Shown: positions 43,983-56,474, numbered from the stretch's first letter. The stretch is 64,000 bases of DNA from Neopestalotiopsis rosae (GCA_023078685.1 JALGAS010000003.1:6324001-6388000), one strand, 5' to 3'. Notes: generated by a model not told the origin, from the letters alone. Made by a program: numbers and translations.

Positions 43983-45353
43983 ATGGCACGAAGACGCACC
44001 AAGAAGCGCACTCACGTCGGCGCAAGCAACCCGGAATCCACAGCGACGAGTCTCGGCCATGCAAGCACAAAGGACCCCAAGAGCATGGTCATTCGAATTG
44101 GCGCTGGTGAGGTTGGTTCCAGTGTCAGTCAATTGGCAAAGGATGTCCGTGCAGTCATGGAGCCTGGAACCGCGACCAAACTTAAAGAGCGTCGTGCGAA
44201 TCGACTTCGAGACTATATTACCATGACTGGGCCTCTTGGCGTAACTCACCTAATGCTCTTCTCGAGGTCTGAGAGCGGGAACACGAATCTCCGCGTCGCT
44301 GTCTCCCCTCGAGGTCCCACGCTCAACTTTCGCGTCGAAAAGTACTCTCTCGCAAAGGACGTACGGAGAGCACAACGGCATCCCAGGGGTGGCGGCAAAG
44401 AATTCCTCACCCCACCGCTGCTCGTCATGAACAACTTCATTACTCCAGACAATGATGCCTCCTCTGGTGTGCCAAAGTATCTCGAGTCTCTGACGACCAC
44501 TGTGTTCCGCTCCTTATTCCCACCAATCAACCCCCAGCAGACACCCATCAAGTCGATCCGCAGAGTGTTGTTGCTGAATCGTGAGCCCGCCAAAGATGGA
44601 ACTTTTATACTCAACTTTCGACACTACGCCATCACCACCAAAGCAGCTGGTCTTTCGAAACCCCTGAGAAGGCTGAACGCCGCCGAGAAGCTACTCAATA
44701 CCAAGAAGACAAGAAAGGGTGGTGTGCCCAATCTGGGCAAGTTGGAAGATATCGCAGACTACATGATTGGCGGTGAAGATGGCAACGGATATATGACGGA
44801 TGCTACGAGTGATGACAGCGAAATGGAAGAAGACAACCAAGTCGAGGTCATAGACACAGCAACTCGAAAGGTTCTCTCTCAAAAGGCGCGCGCTACGGCA
44901 TTAGAGAACGGCGAGGATGCCGCGGATGACCATGAAAGTAACGTCAAGAAGAGAGCAGTCAAATTGGTGGAGCTGGGCCCGCGCATGAAGCTTCGCATGA
45001 CCAAGGTCGAAGAAGGAGTCTGCGGTGGAAGAGTGATGTGGCACGAGCATATTCACAAGTCGAAATCAGAGATTCAGGAATTGGAGAAGCGGTGGGAGCA
45101 AAAGTCCAAGGAGAAGGAGGCTCGCCGGAAACAGCAAAAGGAGAACGTTGAACGTAAGAAGAAGGACAAGGCCGCGCGTAGCGGTAAGAAGGATGGCGAG
45201 GAGGACGAGGACGAAGAAATGGACTACGATGGGTACAACAGCGATCTCTTTGACGACATGATGGATGAGGATGCTGTCGATAGCGAAGGATTGGCTGGAG
45301 ATGCCGAAGAAGCCAACGCGGCCAAGGATGAGGAATGGGAGGACGATGAGTAA
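43983..45353 (+). CDS. SSF1: Brix-domain 60S assembly factor SSF1 (Peter Pan type)
   Basis: Single exon, 456 residues, start at the first true ATG (ATC before it gives A at -3). The N-terminus is basic (MARRRTKKRTHVG), as in other Ssf1/PPAN proteins. The Brix domain covers roughly residues 28-340. It includes a V-M-E-P-x-T-A-x-K-L-K-E-R segment, H-L-M-L-F-S-R-S, G-P-T-L-N-F-R-V, and the second-half F-I-L-N-F-R-H-Y-A-I with L-V-E-L-G-P-R-M-K-L-R. A long Lys/Glu coiled-coil-like arm and an acidic tail follow. Ssf1 chaperones early pre-60S particles with Rrp14/Rrp15 in the nucleolus. Its partner in this promoter, RRP3, acts in the same compartment on the 40S side. Confidence 0.95.
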   Translation: MARRRTKKRTHVGASNPESTATSLGHASTKDPKSMVIRIGAGEVGSSVSQLAKDVRAVMEPGTATKLKERRANRLRDYITMTGPLGVTHLMLFSRSESGNTNLRVAVSPRGPTLNFRVEKYSLAKDVRRAQRHPRGGGKEFLTPPLLVMNNFITPDNDASSGVPKYLESLTTTVFRSLFPPINPQQTPIKSIRRVLLLNREPAKDGTFILNFRHYAITTKAAGLSKPLRRLNAAEKLLNTKKTRKGGVPNLGKLEDIADYMIGGEDGNGYMTDATSDDSEMEEDNQVEVIDTATRKVLSQKARATALENGEDAADDHESNVKKRAVKLVELGPRMKLRMTKVEEGVCGGRVMWHEHIHKSKSEIQELEKRWEQKSKEKEARRKQQKENVERKKKDKAARSGKKDGEEDEDEEMDYDGYNSDLFDDMMDEDAVDSEGLAGDAEEANAAKDEEWEDDE

Positions 45354-45528
45354 GGGAAAGGGAGGGTTTTTGGTGCTCGGAACTTGTTGCGAGATATGCT
45401 CGCCTTGCATAATATCTGGCGTTTGGCGATCAAAGACTGTTTGTAGGACATGCCCAATATACCTTGAAAAGTTCTATAGTCCACTCTGAGGAAGCAGAGT
45501 GTGGCTCTCTGCAATTTTACCCTGTTTA

Positions 45529-47146
45529 TCATTGCGTGTCGCAGTCAACCTTGCCTTTTGCACATTCTACCTCTCCAATCTCAAGCGAAGGAAGGTCGGA
45601 AAATCCCTTGTGCGACGGACTATTTCTAAAGCTGAAGAAGCTCAAAACCGCGGCCAGCGTCAGCAGTGCAGCGCATAGTAGGAAGACGACATTCTGAGAC
45701 TCTCCTGAGAAACATGTGATAAGCATTGGTTTCATTTGGTGTTGTGGTTGAGTGCAAGTGTATAGAGAGACTCACCTCCATCTCCATTTGTCAACAGAAG
45801 CGCAAGTATCACAAACAGGAATAGTGGAATGTTAATTAACCCATACACGCTTGCGCGTCCACTGTCGCTCACGATCTGACCACGTTCAAACGCCATGCTC
45901 GGTATATATAGGCCGTTGCAAGCTTCGAGCAACAAGAAGGCGCAGAAAAGCTGGACTTCTGTCTTGGCGAATGAGGCTGCAAAGAAGCTGACGCCGGCAA
46001 CGAAAAACGCTACAGACAGCAGGAATGTTGAGAGTCTGGACCTCAACAAAGTGACTGATCTCGCCATGATAGTACCGAAAAGAAGCGCGCCCAATATCAT
46101 GGCTGCCATAAGATTGGCGAGGATCACTCCATGCGGGATGGTGTCATCGTCTTTACTGGCACCCTTGGAGTGGTTGTGAGCTTGCTGCAATGCCCCAGGC
46201 CAGTAAAACCTGAATAAGAAGATCGTGCCTTCGAAACAGCACGATATGAGGCTCAGGGCCAGAACTTTCCAGTCGCGGAGGGAATCTGCCACCTCTTGAC
46301 GCCAAGAGCTTCTCGGTTCCAGATTGCCGAGGCCAGTCTCCTGGTGAGGCTCGGCTTGAATCCCACGATTTTCGTTCCACGATCGTATCATGAGGACCGC
46401 TGCGAGGGTGTTGAGAAGTATTGCGAGCATGAACAGATGCGTCTTTGAGCCGAAAACCAACACGATACAATGTGAAAGCAGTCCAGCACCCATGGCCGTG
46501 ATGCAATTGGCGATCGTCATGATTCCAAAGACTGAGCTCAATGGCATAGAACTTTCTTCAAGTTCTTGTCGCTTATGTTCACTGATCATCCAGCTCTCAA
46601 AGGCTGTCCAGAGCAGCGTGATCCCAATTCCTGCAAGCAATCGACCTAGCACAAGGATCTCGATCTGATCGAAGGAGACTGAGAGAGAGGACACCGAGTG
46701 TATGACACAGAATGTGAGGCAAGCTCCCCGCCGTCCACATTTGTCGGCGAGATATCCCATGAGTGGTGCCGATACTGCTGCAGCGCAGTAAGTAGTGGCA
46801 TACAGAATTGCAACGATTTCGGAAGACAAGTGCTTGTCATCGTGGAGCAACGCCCACAGGTAGGGTCCCTTGAACTTTGTTAGCGTACTGTGACTGTCCA
46901 AAGTCAGAGTCTCGTCGCATTCACACCCACTTGTAGCCACTCAGATGCCATGACCAGCAAATAGACAGACAGAAAAGTCAGCAAGAATTGCTTTGTGTCT
47001 TTTACTCGCTCATCCGTTTCATCTTGGCTGATCAACTCTCGTATAAAAGGCCAGGGCAGTATCTTGGGGAATATCTTGTAGCCCAATGCGAACCCTACGC
47101 ATAATGACAGGATCGTCAGACTGGTCCAGTAGATATCCAGACTCAT
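45529..47146 (-). CDS. MFSD5-like (molybdate-anion transporter family) carrier
   Basis: Three exons (46931..47146, 45776..46868, 45529..45704) join in phase to 494 residues. The 45529..45704 exon supplies the last membrane span (NVVFLLCAALLTLAAVL) and the cytosolic tail; reading through the donor would truncate it. Twelve hydrophobic spans are expected. Residues A-S-E-W-L-Q-G-P-Y-L around the first junction, then I-L-Y-A-T-T-Y, G-R-R-x-A-C and A-F-E-S-W-M-I-S-E-H match MFSD5/MOT2 and its fungal relatives (DUF791). Plant and algal members move molybdate; the cargo of the fungal ones is not established. It ends 175 bp from the SSF1 stop, tail to tail. Confidence 0.88.
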
Positions 47147-48076
47147 TGTACTTTGCCCAAGGTTCTGTCATAGTTCCACTCCTGCGATTCCAGGATAAGT
47201 GTTTACAAAAGTCTGGGTGAAATAGTTTACTTGGAAAAGGGCAAGTGAGACATCGATAGAATTCCAGACGACCATTTCTCCTACGGGAGGGAGCGACCGA
47301 CACGAATTCTTGAGATTTCATGTCTTAGATCCCTCCTTCATGCAGCTCAATGAGAAATTTTAATATTGTCCCATTCTAGTGTTGCGTAATCGATTTGACA
47401 TAGATTCCGCCGTTCCTTAATTTCATTTTCCAACTTTTGCCATTGCGGTGGTTTCCAGACAAATATCACACAATTATAGTGCAAAATAGCGCGAGCTCAG
47501 TACAGACAACTCAATTGCCAGAAATTGACTGAAGGTCTCAAGACATCCAACGATGACAGAATCCTCACATGCCTCCGAGAGTCGAAAAACGCCGCGGCTC
47601 ACAGGGGCAGTTACCCCAGGTTTTCCAAGGGTTCCCCAACCTCAGCCCTTGGGGCCTTAATTTTTCAACCAATCGTGATTTATCCATCCCATGGCAAACA
47701 AAATGAGCTGGGAAAATGTGCATATCTGGGTTACATCGGAATCTGCCGATGTTGACTGTGACATGAAGGTGCTGTTGGGGAAATGGACTGGTCTAGGTAG
47801 GATGACTGATCACAGTGATCGGCATGTTTATGACATGGAATAGTGTCGAAATGTCGACAAATGTGGCTCTCGAAGCGAATGGCACATGATGCCGAGTCGA
47901 ATGAGCATGACATTGGCGAACGAAATCGATACTCTTATTGCAGAATGGCAAGCTTGCGCCAAAGTATATAAGCCAGCAGGACATCGTGTGGCTCCCAATT
48001 CACACGATTCCCAAGCAGTCACACATCGTTTACCATACCTGTTCTGATTTCCCGAGACCTCTCCACAATCAACAAT
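47147..48076. other. Divergent spacer, MFSD5-like and HsbA genes
   Basis: Holds the promoter of the minus-strand carrier at the left and of the HsbA-like gene at the right. A TATA box with a C-rich leader is clear before the latter. No other gene seen. Confidence 0.5.
47965..47971 (+). promoter_or_regulatory. TATA box of HsbA-like gene
   Basis: TATATAA lies 106 bp upstream of the ATG and is followed by a C/A-rich leader ending CAACAATATG. This layout is typical of inducible secreted-protein genes in filamentous fungi. Confidence 0.55.
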
Positions 48077-48595
48077 ATGAAGCTGTCACTCAGTGTACTC
48101 GCACTCGTTCCCCTCATTGGAACTTGTCTCGCAGATGGAGCAGCTATTGCAGAAGCTCTCGGCGTCATTAGCGATGATACCACTGCCCTAAACCAGACCG
48201 TGGCATCGTGGCCTGGTGACCTCCTGGGCGCCTTGCCCATCACCATTCAGTCCACGACTCTGCTCACCGACATCAATAAGGCGACGGGCATCGCGGAGGA
48301 CTCTGCCGCACTCAATGACACGGAAACCCTGTCCATTGCCGTCACCACGGCCACCCTGATCACGGACACCAACTCGACCCTGACGCAGATCATTGCCGCC
48401 AAGCCAAAGTTTGACAAGTTGCTGCTCAGCCCTGTCATCTATCTGACGTTGAGCTCGCAAAAGGACGCCAGTGGGAAGCTGGTTTCAGCAATTGCGGAAA
48501 AGGTGCCAACCGCATATCAGACGGTCGCTAATGCTCTCGGAGCGCAACTGGCTGCATCATTTGACGTGGCTCTTGACGCTTATGCTTTATTCTAA
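48077..48595 (+). CDS. HsbA-like secreted cell-surface protein
   Basis: Single exon, 172 residues. It starts with a signal peptide (MKLSLSVLALVPLIGTCLA, about 19 residues) and continues as an all-helical, Ala/Thr/Leu-rich chain with no cysteine in the mature part. N-x-T sites at N-Q-T, N-D-T and N-S-T allow glycosylation. Alternating S-T-T-L-L-T-D-I-N-K type heptads match hydrophobic surface-binding protein A and the related Mp1-type wall galactomannoproteins. Aspergillus HsbA binds hydrophobic surfaces and recruits esterases; Mp1p-type proteins bind lipids. No GPI signal is seen, so release or loose wall association is likely. Coding bias (C-ending codons) supports strong expression. Confidence 0.85.
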   Translation: MKLSLSVLALVPLIGTCLADGAAIAEALGVISDDTTALNQTVASWPGDLLGALPITIQSTTLLTDINKATGIAEDSAALNDTETLSIAVTTATLITDTNSTLTQIIAAKPKFDKLLLSPVIYLTLSSQKDASGKLVSAIAEKVPTAYQTVANALGAQLAASFDVALDAYALF

Positions 48596-48986
48596 TCAGA
48601 GAGGAAGTCCTGGAGTTCGTGACGGACAGGGCATGCTGCAGATATTTTACTCTCAGATAGTAGTCAATGACCTGATCTCGTCAAAAGGAGAATTTGGCAA
48701 GCTTTGCGATCCAATCAAGATTTGTGTAATATGTCTCGTTCGAGCCTCCTTGTTTTGATCGAACAAAGGGTTAAACAAATGATTCCCTTTCGAGTATGCA
48801 CAAGTATTAGTAATAGTCCTACACAAAAGCATATTACGAGAGGCTACATCTTGACTCGTCTGAATCTTCACGTAGAAGAGGACGTATTTCAGTGAGACCA
48901 TGTGATGATGGTGTCATGTAGAGAACACTTTCGGCAGTAAAACTTCCACAATATATTTTCCTAACTACATTATTTTTCCAACTCGC
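48596..48986. other. Tail-to-tail spacer
   Basis: 3' ends of the HsbA-like gene and the membrane hydroxylase-like gene. No other feature. Confidence 0.5.
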
Positions 48987-49979
48987 CTAGTCCTTTCTCC
49001 TTCCAGCCCTTCGTTTCTTGATCTGGTCAATCCCGTCTTTTACTCTGTTTCCAGCATCACTCGCCGCCCTCTCGCCTCGCTCCTTGATCTGATGTTTCTC
49101 TGCCTCGTCTTGCAAATCTTCCACAACGTCTTTGCCGATACTCGTGCCATTCATCCAATCGAGCAGACCCCACGCGCCGAAATTGCCCCGGCCGCCGCTC
49201 GCATAGTGCGTCGCGGTACGACGCGCAACGCCGCTCATGAGAATGCCGGGGACTACACTGTACCCCGACATGGACATGGTCTCCTCCACCGTGGTGAGCA
49301 AGGTGAACAAGAAGTACGTCAAGAGATGTGGACGTATGACGAGCGAGGGGAGGTAGACGGGTAGCAGGCGGTGAAACAAGAGAGGCAATGGGTGATCCGT
49401 GTAGAGCATGAGAGAATACGGCGCCCCGCGGTGGTGATGGCCATAGGATTTATGCATATTCGCAAGGGGACCGCGCGAATGCAGGATCCTGCGATGGATA
49501 TAGTAGGTCAAGACTTCCCGGCACGTATAGAGCCAGCCGATGTGCTTGATGATCTGCCAAGGCAAGGGCAGGGTAGTCGAGGTCTTGAAGAGCGGGGCCT
49601 GGAGCAGTGTCGTGGCGCCGATTGACAAGGCCGCCTGCAGAGCCGTCATGAGCAGCAGGTTGAAGGCAGCAAGGAGGATTTGCTTGGCCAGCGCCGCGGC
49701 GTTGCGCCGTGGAAGCGACGACGATCCATAGAGTTTGATGGATTCGGAAAGGCTAGGTATGCCGCTATCGAAGAGAAGAAAGAGGAGCGACGGTATGAAC
49801 CAAAGGGCGACGCGCACGGCAAATATTCCCATAAGCTCAATCTTCAACGGACTATGCGACAGGACCAAAGACATCCATGTCATATAGAAAAAGAGCAAGT
49901 TGAGTGACGTTGACCATGATGTCAAGGCTGGGGCGGCAAAGTAGGAGAGTATTGGGAGAGACAAGAGCAAGTCCAACAT
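48987..49979 (-). CDS. Fatty-acid-hydroxylase/sterol-desaturase superfamily protein
   Basis: Single exon, 330 residues, with at least four hydrophobic segments. The di-iron histidine signatures of this superfamily are present: Y-I-H-R-R-I-L-H (H-x4-H), H-K-S-Y-G-H-H-H (H-x4-H-H), and a more C-terminal H-Y-A-S-G-G that supplies a further His. The C-terminus is a soluble, Lys/Arg-rich helix. The first 130 residues contain membrane spans but no cytochrome-b5 domain. Known relatives hydroxylate or desaturate sterols, sphingolipids and fatty acids in the ER. The substrate is not predictable, as the protein is not a close match to ERG3, ERG25 or SUR2 by motif layout. Start at the first ATG of the frame. 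Confidence 0.82.
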   Translation of the reverse strand: MLDLLLSLPILSYFAAPALTSWSTSLNLLFFYMTWMSLVLSHSPLKIELMGIFAVRVALWFIPSLLFLLFDSGIPSLSESIKLYGSSSLPRRNAAALAKQILLAAFNLLLMTALQAALSIGATTLLQAPLFKTSTTLPLPWQIIKHIGWLYTCREVLTYYIHRRILHSRGPLANMHKSYGHHHRGAPYSLMLYTDHPLPLLFHRLLPVYLPSLVIRPHLLTYFLFTLLTTVEETMSMSGYSVVPGILMSGVARRTATHYASGGRGNFGAWGLLDWMNGTSIGKDVVEDLQDEAEKHQIKERGERAASDAGNRVKDGIDQIKKRRAGRRKD

Positions 49980-52725
49980 GGTGATGCGCTACAGTATACT
50001 CTGGTCTACAACAGCAATGACACAAGCGCGGCCGCGCTTTCACAGGAATAGTTGTAGATTAGTCCCTGGTTGCAGCGAGAACGGGATGATAAATGGAGAC
50101 ACGAACTTTTCATGAAAGAGGAGAGATTTCTATAAATCGGCTGAACGATATGATTGATTATTTAGCCCAGGCCTCGTCTTATGCTGCCTTGTTTCAGGCT
50201 GGCCTTTGGGAATTCTGGAGGGTATGACGTAGTTGCTGATTTCGAATACCCCTGTCCGAAAAACATAATATGGTATGGGAGTTAGGCATGTATTCAGGCG
50301 CGCAACAATACCGCAACCTCTTCCATGAATGGTGAGCCTCGATGAGGATTTGGAAATTCAACAGCTTCTAATATAAGTACTAGCTAGAATGTCAAACCCA
50401 ATCACACTACTACCAAAATTGATCGGGAGTTGTGCCAAAGTTTCAGCTGTCACCGTAGAAAGATCTACAGAGTACGCGGATCCCCAGTTTTGCTGTCAAT
50501 TGGCACGTGCGTTCAACAGGGAAAGCAAAGTATATTTATGTATTCAGCGATCGTTTCTTTTGCTTTGTCTTCAATCTTGACGCAGGTATTGCTTTCAAGT
50601 ATGAACGTAAGATTGTCAGATGCGTTTGCAGGAAATACGTGATTAGATCTTGTAAAGTACCATACCATTAATTCCTGTGGCTTGCCAAAAGAACGAATCG
50701 CTGCCGGATGATTTCTCTGGTATTCTGACACGATGAAATGATACCGTTTGGCTATCTCCTATACACAGCCAATATAATTCCCGAAAGTCACTTCCCACCA
50801 TGTCGAGGGTATTGGCATAAAATCCGTATGTAAGAAACTTCACACAATTCGCCTCGAGACCTACCGAGGTGTTTAACTGTACGGACAGCCATCACACATT
50901 TCACGGGCAGACGCTGGAAGCAGACTGCAAATATGTACCGCGGTAATACAATAGCTTGCGCCTGCGCCGGATGGGGTGGTAGTAATTAAGAAGGACCCGC
51001 CAAAGACCTGAAGGGCTGCTTTATTCCAAATCCGGAGCAAGTGTCATTTATTGGTAGATTAGGTAGGTCTGTGGCATGAAAGTGACAGATCAACAAGCAT
51101 GTCTCAGTCGTCTGCTAGGATTGAAACGAAGAGGGAGACAAGACGTTGAATACACTAACCTAGTAGTATCTGTTTCGACGTGTTGAATTCCAACTTCCGA
51201 ACAATGATGGCAAACACATGTCTGCGATCGATCTTGAAGAAGAAGGACCTGGAGCATCGACGGCCAGCCCAGTGGACAGGCTTCTCCTTTAAACCCGAGT
51301 TCCTGGGATTACAGAGCCCACATGGCATGGAGCACTAAGCTTGGACCCGCGCGATCTACGGCCCCACTGACACTAGACTGGGTGCTATAGCAGGGAGGGA
51401 CCCATGGCACTCGTCTGTGCTCTGTCAAATCAACCTCGACTCATTTCGTTGATTGGTATGGGAGGCGCGATCAATTGGTAGCGCTGTGATGCGATGCAAA
51501 GAGACGAACCCAGAGCGCACGCCGAGTCAAATCACTCACAGGTAACCCGAGTCACATCTGGCATTGGGCGGGCCCAGTGTTCCGCTGACTTACGATTTTC
51601 TTTGGTCTTTCCGCTGTCTCCATGAAGAAGAAGAAATTTGTCCTCTGTCTGGCCGCCCCTCTCTTGTTTTTATAAATCGCCGAGGCTCAAGGTTGGGTTC
51701 ATTTCAAGTATTGGACGCGACAGCCTATTATACGTACCTACACGACATATATCATTATCTACTACTAGTTCAAAGTATGTAGACACTTTTTAATCTCCTC
51801 ACATACTATGTACACAACCCTGTCCACCCCTGAGAGCGGCCAGTCATACCTAACATGCAGAAGACAGACTGAGTGTGCTGGTACATGAACCCATCCGGCG
51901 ACATACTCGAGGAGTTCGGTTACGGCCACCAGAGCATGTCGACTACCCTTGTATACTGGCCTACAGTCTACCAGTGCATATTACCAACCATTCTGAGGGA
52001 TTCTCTGGTCACAGCGTGCGCACAGGTCTAAAGGTCTAGGAGGGATCTCTTCTACAAAGAAGTGGTAGATAACCTTGTAGGCGTGAGGTTCCGCTGTGCG
52101 GTTGGACAGCCGACGGTATCTCGGACCCTGCAGTCTGGGCCCCGTTTTCCTCCATTGAGCAATTCAAAGGCTCAAGACTTGCCTGATAGGAGCAGAGCTT
52201 GAGGAAAAAAGAAAAGAAAAAACGGCTCTTTGACACTTTGTAAATTCTTCTCTAATCCCTACACTTACCTGCATTACACACGGTCGTTTATGTGTACGTC
52301 CAGTCTCTACCCACCTCATTACCTACATTACCTTTTACATACCTACCTACTACCTACCTTCCCTCCCTACCAACCTGCCTACAAGCGAAGCGCATACAGA
52401 GATTATAGGCCGCACCCACCAGACTGACGCCCGCCCTTCCATGCAGGTGCGCCGTCAAAGGCGGCAGTCTGTCACAACCCCACGGCTAGTCGCTCGCAAT
52501 TAGGCAAATTCGACCGTCGCACCGGATTTCCAATTAGGTTCTGCAAGCTCACTGCAAGCTTGCTGCATCGCCCGGCGCATTTGGATTCCGATTCCCACCA
52601 AGCCCAGCACGAGGTAATTGATCACATTAGGTTGTTGGTAAAGGTACCTCTCAAACTTTACCTCTACTGTGCTGGCTGGCTGTATGCAGGCCAGAGGTAG
52701 CAGGTAGCAGGTAGCAGCAGCAGTT
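49980..52725. other. 2.7-kb gene-poor gap
   Basis: Upstream of the hydroxylase-like gene and of the alpha/beta hydrolase gene. A CCTA/CTAC-rich microsatellite-like leader lies at about 52318-52382. No domain-bearing frame, RNA gene or mobile element was recognised; the remainder is unexplained. Confidence 0.45.
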
Positions 52726-55415
52726 ATGGGTTATTACGCGCCGTCGTCTTCCACCTCCGCCGCCGGTTCTTATTCGGCAGCCCCTATCCCTCCTCGCCAG
52801 CCGTCGCAGTCGCACCCGTCGTCGCAGTATCCGCATTCTTCTGGCCGCAGGTCTCTCCGACTCGATGTCCGTACCGGCGACGATGGCACCCGTCGTCCCT
52901 TCACGCCCGCATCTCCCGAAGTGATTTCTTCCCTCATTACCAGCTTGTCGGGCATATCGGAGCCTGCCAATACATATTTCAACAAGACCCTACCCGTCTC
53001 CCCCGGCCACGGGAGTTTCGGTGTCGAATACGGCTCCTTTAGGTCATCCTCGCGTCGAATCGACCAGGAGGACAACGTAAATATTGACGAACTGGCCGCC
53101 TGCCCACCCGTCATCCGCACCGCGCCTCCTCCTTCCGGCCTTTCACCACTGACAACACCAAAGTCACCAAGATCTCCCCGGCGTGAATCCTCTGGCGGCC
53201 TCCGATCACTGTTGCGGTCGTCGCGCCCCTCTTCGAGAAGCTCAGCGTCCTCGTACGATGATAATCGCAGCACGCGAAGCATCGGTAACCCTTCTGCCGA
53301 GCCCGGAACATACTCCACGCAGGATTTACATCGGCAACGATCTCAAGACAGCTGGGGAAAGAAGTCAGGGCGCAACAGCAAGGGATTAATGTACATGAGC
53401 TCCAAGGAGAGACTGCGGGCCGGCGAAGCCGAGCGCAAGCGATCTAGTTTCGGAGTCCTGGGCGGCGCTCTCGACAGTGTCGTTGGTGGGCCTTTGTCGC
53501 CGCGAACAGATTCGTCACTCGTAGAGACTCCGATCAGCGAAGAACCCCCCTTTCTCGACCTCGACCCGCCTTACGAATTGTACGAACTTCCAGAGCCAAG
53601 TCCCACCTTTGATCAAGCGTTTCAGCGACCCGTCCCCGCTCGTGATTCATCCCTCCGCAGAACGAGCTCGAGCACGAGGCGATCTTCTCGTCGATCAAAA
53701 CGAGAAGGTGACAACAACGTCAGGAGTAGTATACCCGAAAACGAAGAGCACGATCACTTGTACAACATGTCTCTCCCTAAGCGAGCCATGCCAGCGCGGT
53801 CTGCATCGGCAAATGATGCCAACAGGAGAACGGAGGAGACTTTGCGAGCAGACCAGCCAACCCCTAGCAGGCTGAGCGTGTCTCCCAGCAAGACATCTCA
53901 TGAAAAGTCAAGCTCGAACAAACACAGAGCGCACTCGGAAGACCTACTTGAGGATGGTGCACCGTATCCTGCAATCTATTCCAGCAGGCGCAGGACTTCC
54001 CGTAGTGCTGATAGGAGGAAGTCTGGTCGCACGACGCCCGAGCCAGGAGACGTTCTCAAGATGAAGCGAAGCAGCTCTAGGTTAAGCCGGCTGTCTGTAG
54101 GCCCCAAGAGCCCTGAACAAGAGAAGGCAGCAGCACCAGATCGGGTTGTCAGCTACGAGAGGCCGAAAAGCATTGACTCGGTGGATGATGCAGTTGAATC
54201 ATATCTCTGCTCTCCACGACTGTCGCAGAAGATTAAGCATCCACAGACTGGCCGTGTGATCTCCTTTTCAGAGGTTGGCGACTCTGAAGGCTCTGCAGTA
54301 TTTTGCTGCGTCGGTATGGGATTGACGAGATACATTATGGCCTTTTATGACGAGCTGGCATTGACCCTCAAATTACGGCTCATCACCCCTGACCGTCCTG
54401 GCGTTGGCGATAGCGAACCGTATGCAGACGGCACAGCTACGCCGCTGAGCTGGCCAGGTAAGCTATTATACTCTTCATGATCCTATTGCTGTATACTAAC
54501 CACCGACCAGACGACGTGTATGCCATTTGCCAGGCACTTAAAATCACAAAGTTCTCTATACTAGCCCATTCCGCGGGTGCGATCTACGCGCTCGCAACGG
54601 CTCTCCGGATGCCACAGCATATTCGCGGGCGCATTCATTTGCTAGCACCATGGATCCCACCTTCGCAAATGAATGTTTTTGGCACTTCTCAGGCAATGCC
54701 ACCCACAAATGCCATCCCGACTTCACAACGTATACTTCGCGCATTGCCTACTCCGTTTCTAAAAGCTGCCAATAGCTCATTCATGACGGCCACAAGCAGC
54801 TCCATTACGAGCTCGCTGCCAAAAGAAAAAAGAAAAACAAAGCGGAAACCGGCGGCGGCTGCTACTGGACGGATGGATAAGGAGAACATGGCAGGGCTTT
54901 CTCTTGGACCCAACGACAAGGATTTACCAGCAGAGCCTACAGAGAGCATGGACCAGATTAAACCTCACGGCTCTGACTTGTACGCAACTCATCCGGCGTC
55001 GCCTGACGCGGTCAACGACGATGAAGCCGAAAAGGAGCGCCAAGTCTCTTATGACACTCGCCTGACATATGCAATCTGGGACCTTGCAACGACTGGTGCA
55101 AATCCTGCTGTTGATCTTTTGGTGTGTCTTGAAAGGCGGCACACTGTTGGATTCCGCTACGTCGACATTACTCGTCCAGTCGTTATCCATCATGGTAGTC
55201 GGGATAACCGGGTTCCCGTGGACAATGTTAGATGGCTCGGCAAGACGATGCGCAGATGCGAAGTACGAGTGTTGGAGGGTGAGGGTCATGGGCTCATGGC
55301 TAGCGCAACTGTCATGGGTAATGTTCTCATGGAAATATCCAAGGAATGGGAGGATTGGAACAAGGCAACGGGTAGCCAAAGGGAAAGAGGGAGAAGCTTT
55401 AGAGTGGGAAGATAG
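52726..55415 (+). CDS. Alpha/beta hydrolase with long disordered head
   Basis: Two exons (52726..54457 and 54511..55415) with a phase-1, 53-bp intron; 878 residues. Residues 1-480 are Ser/Arg/Pro-rich, repeatedly with S-P, R-S-S and S-R motifs, and look disordered and phosphorylatable. The hydrolase fold begins around 500 with Q-T-G-R-V-I-S-F-S-E-V-G, then the loop D-R-P-G-V-G-D-S. The nucleophile elbow A-H-S598-A-G is encoded just after the intron, and the acid and His are in G-S-R-D809-N-R-V-P and G-E-G-H837-G-L. A charged insertion rich in Lys/Glu (K-E-K-R-K-T-K-R-K) lies between strands and may cover the active site or target membranes. Catalysis of an ester or peptide bond is likely; the substrate is unknown. 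Confidence 0.85.
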
Positions 55416-56474
55416 TTGTTTGTTATGGGACCGCTTGTACATAATCCGGCGTTTTTATTGCAGCCTCGCTGCATTGGCTGAAGAGCTCATGGCACCCAGG
55501 GCCGACGAAGAGATATTTACATGCTTGAGAATATAGCAACCTAATAAGTGTATCCTGTCGAAATGGTCATTGCAAAGCGACTGACGAGTTGATTGATTAT
55601 AGGTAGCAAAGGGACAGGAGTGCAATCAGATTATATATACCGAGGTCACAACCTCAAGGCTGAGTTCCTATTCAAATATACTGTGTTGTCTTTGATTGTC
55701 TAATTACCATCAACATACTTGAGGCGAGGTCAAGCACACTGGAAAGACATGGAGCTTCGAGTAACGCCAGCGGCTATTGTGGGCATAAAAAATATGCATG
55801 CTAAGCTTTTGTGCTCGCATTTTCTTGAGCCCCATGTGACGTTTCTGCGCTTGTGTGCGAGGCTAGTCTCTGCGCTCCAATAACAAGTGTCTCGTGATCA
55901 TCCAACGCAGTAGGTACAAAGTCTGATTGAGCTCCATTCCCGACGCATCAGATCATTGAATATTCACCTAACCTAGGTGTTCACCGGCTGCGTCGATCAG
56001 AGATGTCTGGAGCATACGTCTTCTCTTGGTCAAATCATGCTTCGTATACGATACTCACAATAGAGCAATGAAGGGTCTTGTATCCTCATATAAGACACCA
56101 AAAGGGGGGTCTGAGGGCTGATGGAGAGTTTGCGTGAGACAAATGTTATGTAACTTGATCATCTTTGTGCAATTTGTGTCACATTGCCCTCGACCAAGAC
56201 ACGCTAGTTTGAAATAATATGGTATTCTCAATACAGAGCAAATACAGGACTCCGGGACGCCATACTCCCCTCAAACCCACTGACGCCATAAATGAAAGTG
56301 TGCTCATCCTTCTCCAGCTGTGCAAGTCAGCACGACACCCAAACACCAGAAGCATTCAACCAACACCGCGCATAACAAAAACGTCCTCAGCCCTGATGCG
56401 TACGCCCAGCCAACGAATGAATTGTTCAATAATGCGAATCCATACAGCTTGCCCGGCCTTCCCAGCGGTTCGTT
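55416..56474. other. Intergenic spacer
   Basis: 3' UTR of the hydrolase gene, AT-rich sequence, and the 3' flank of the orphan gene on the minus strand. No other gene recognised. Confidence 0.5.
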
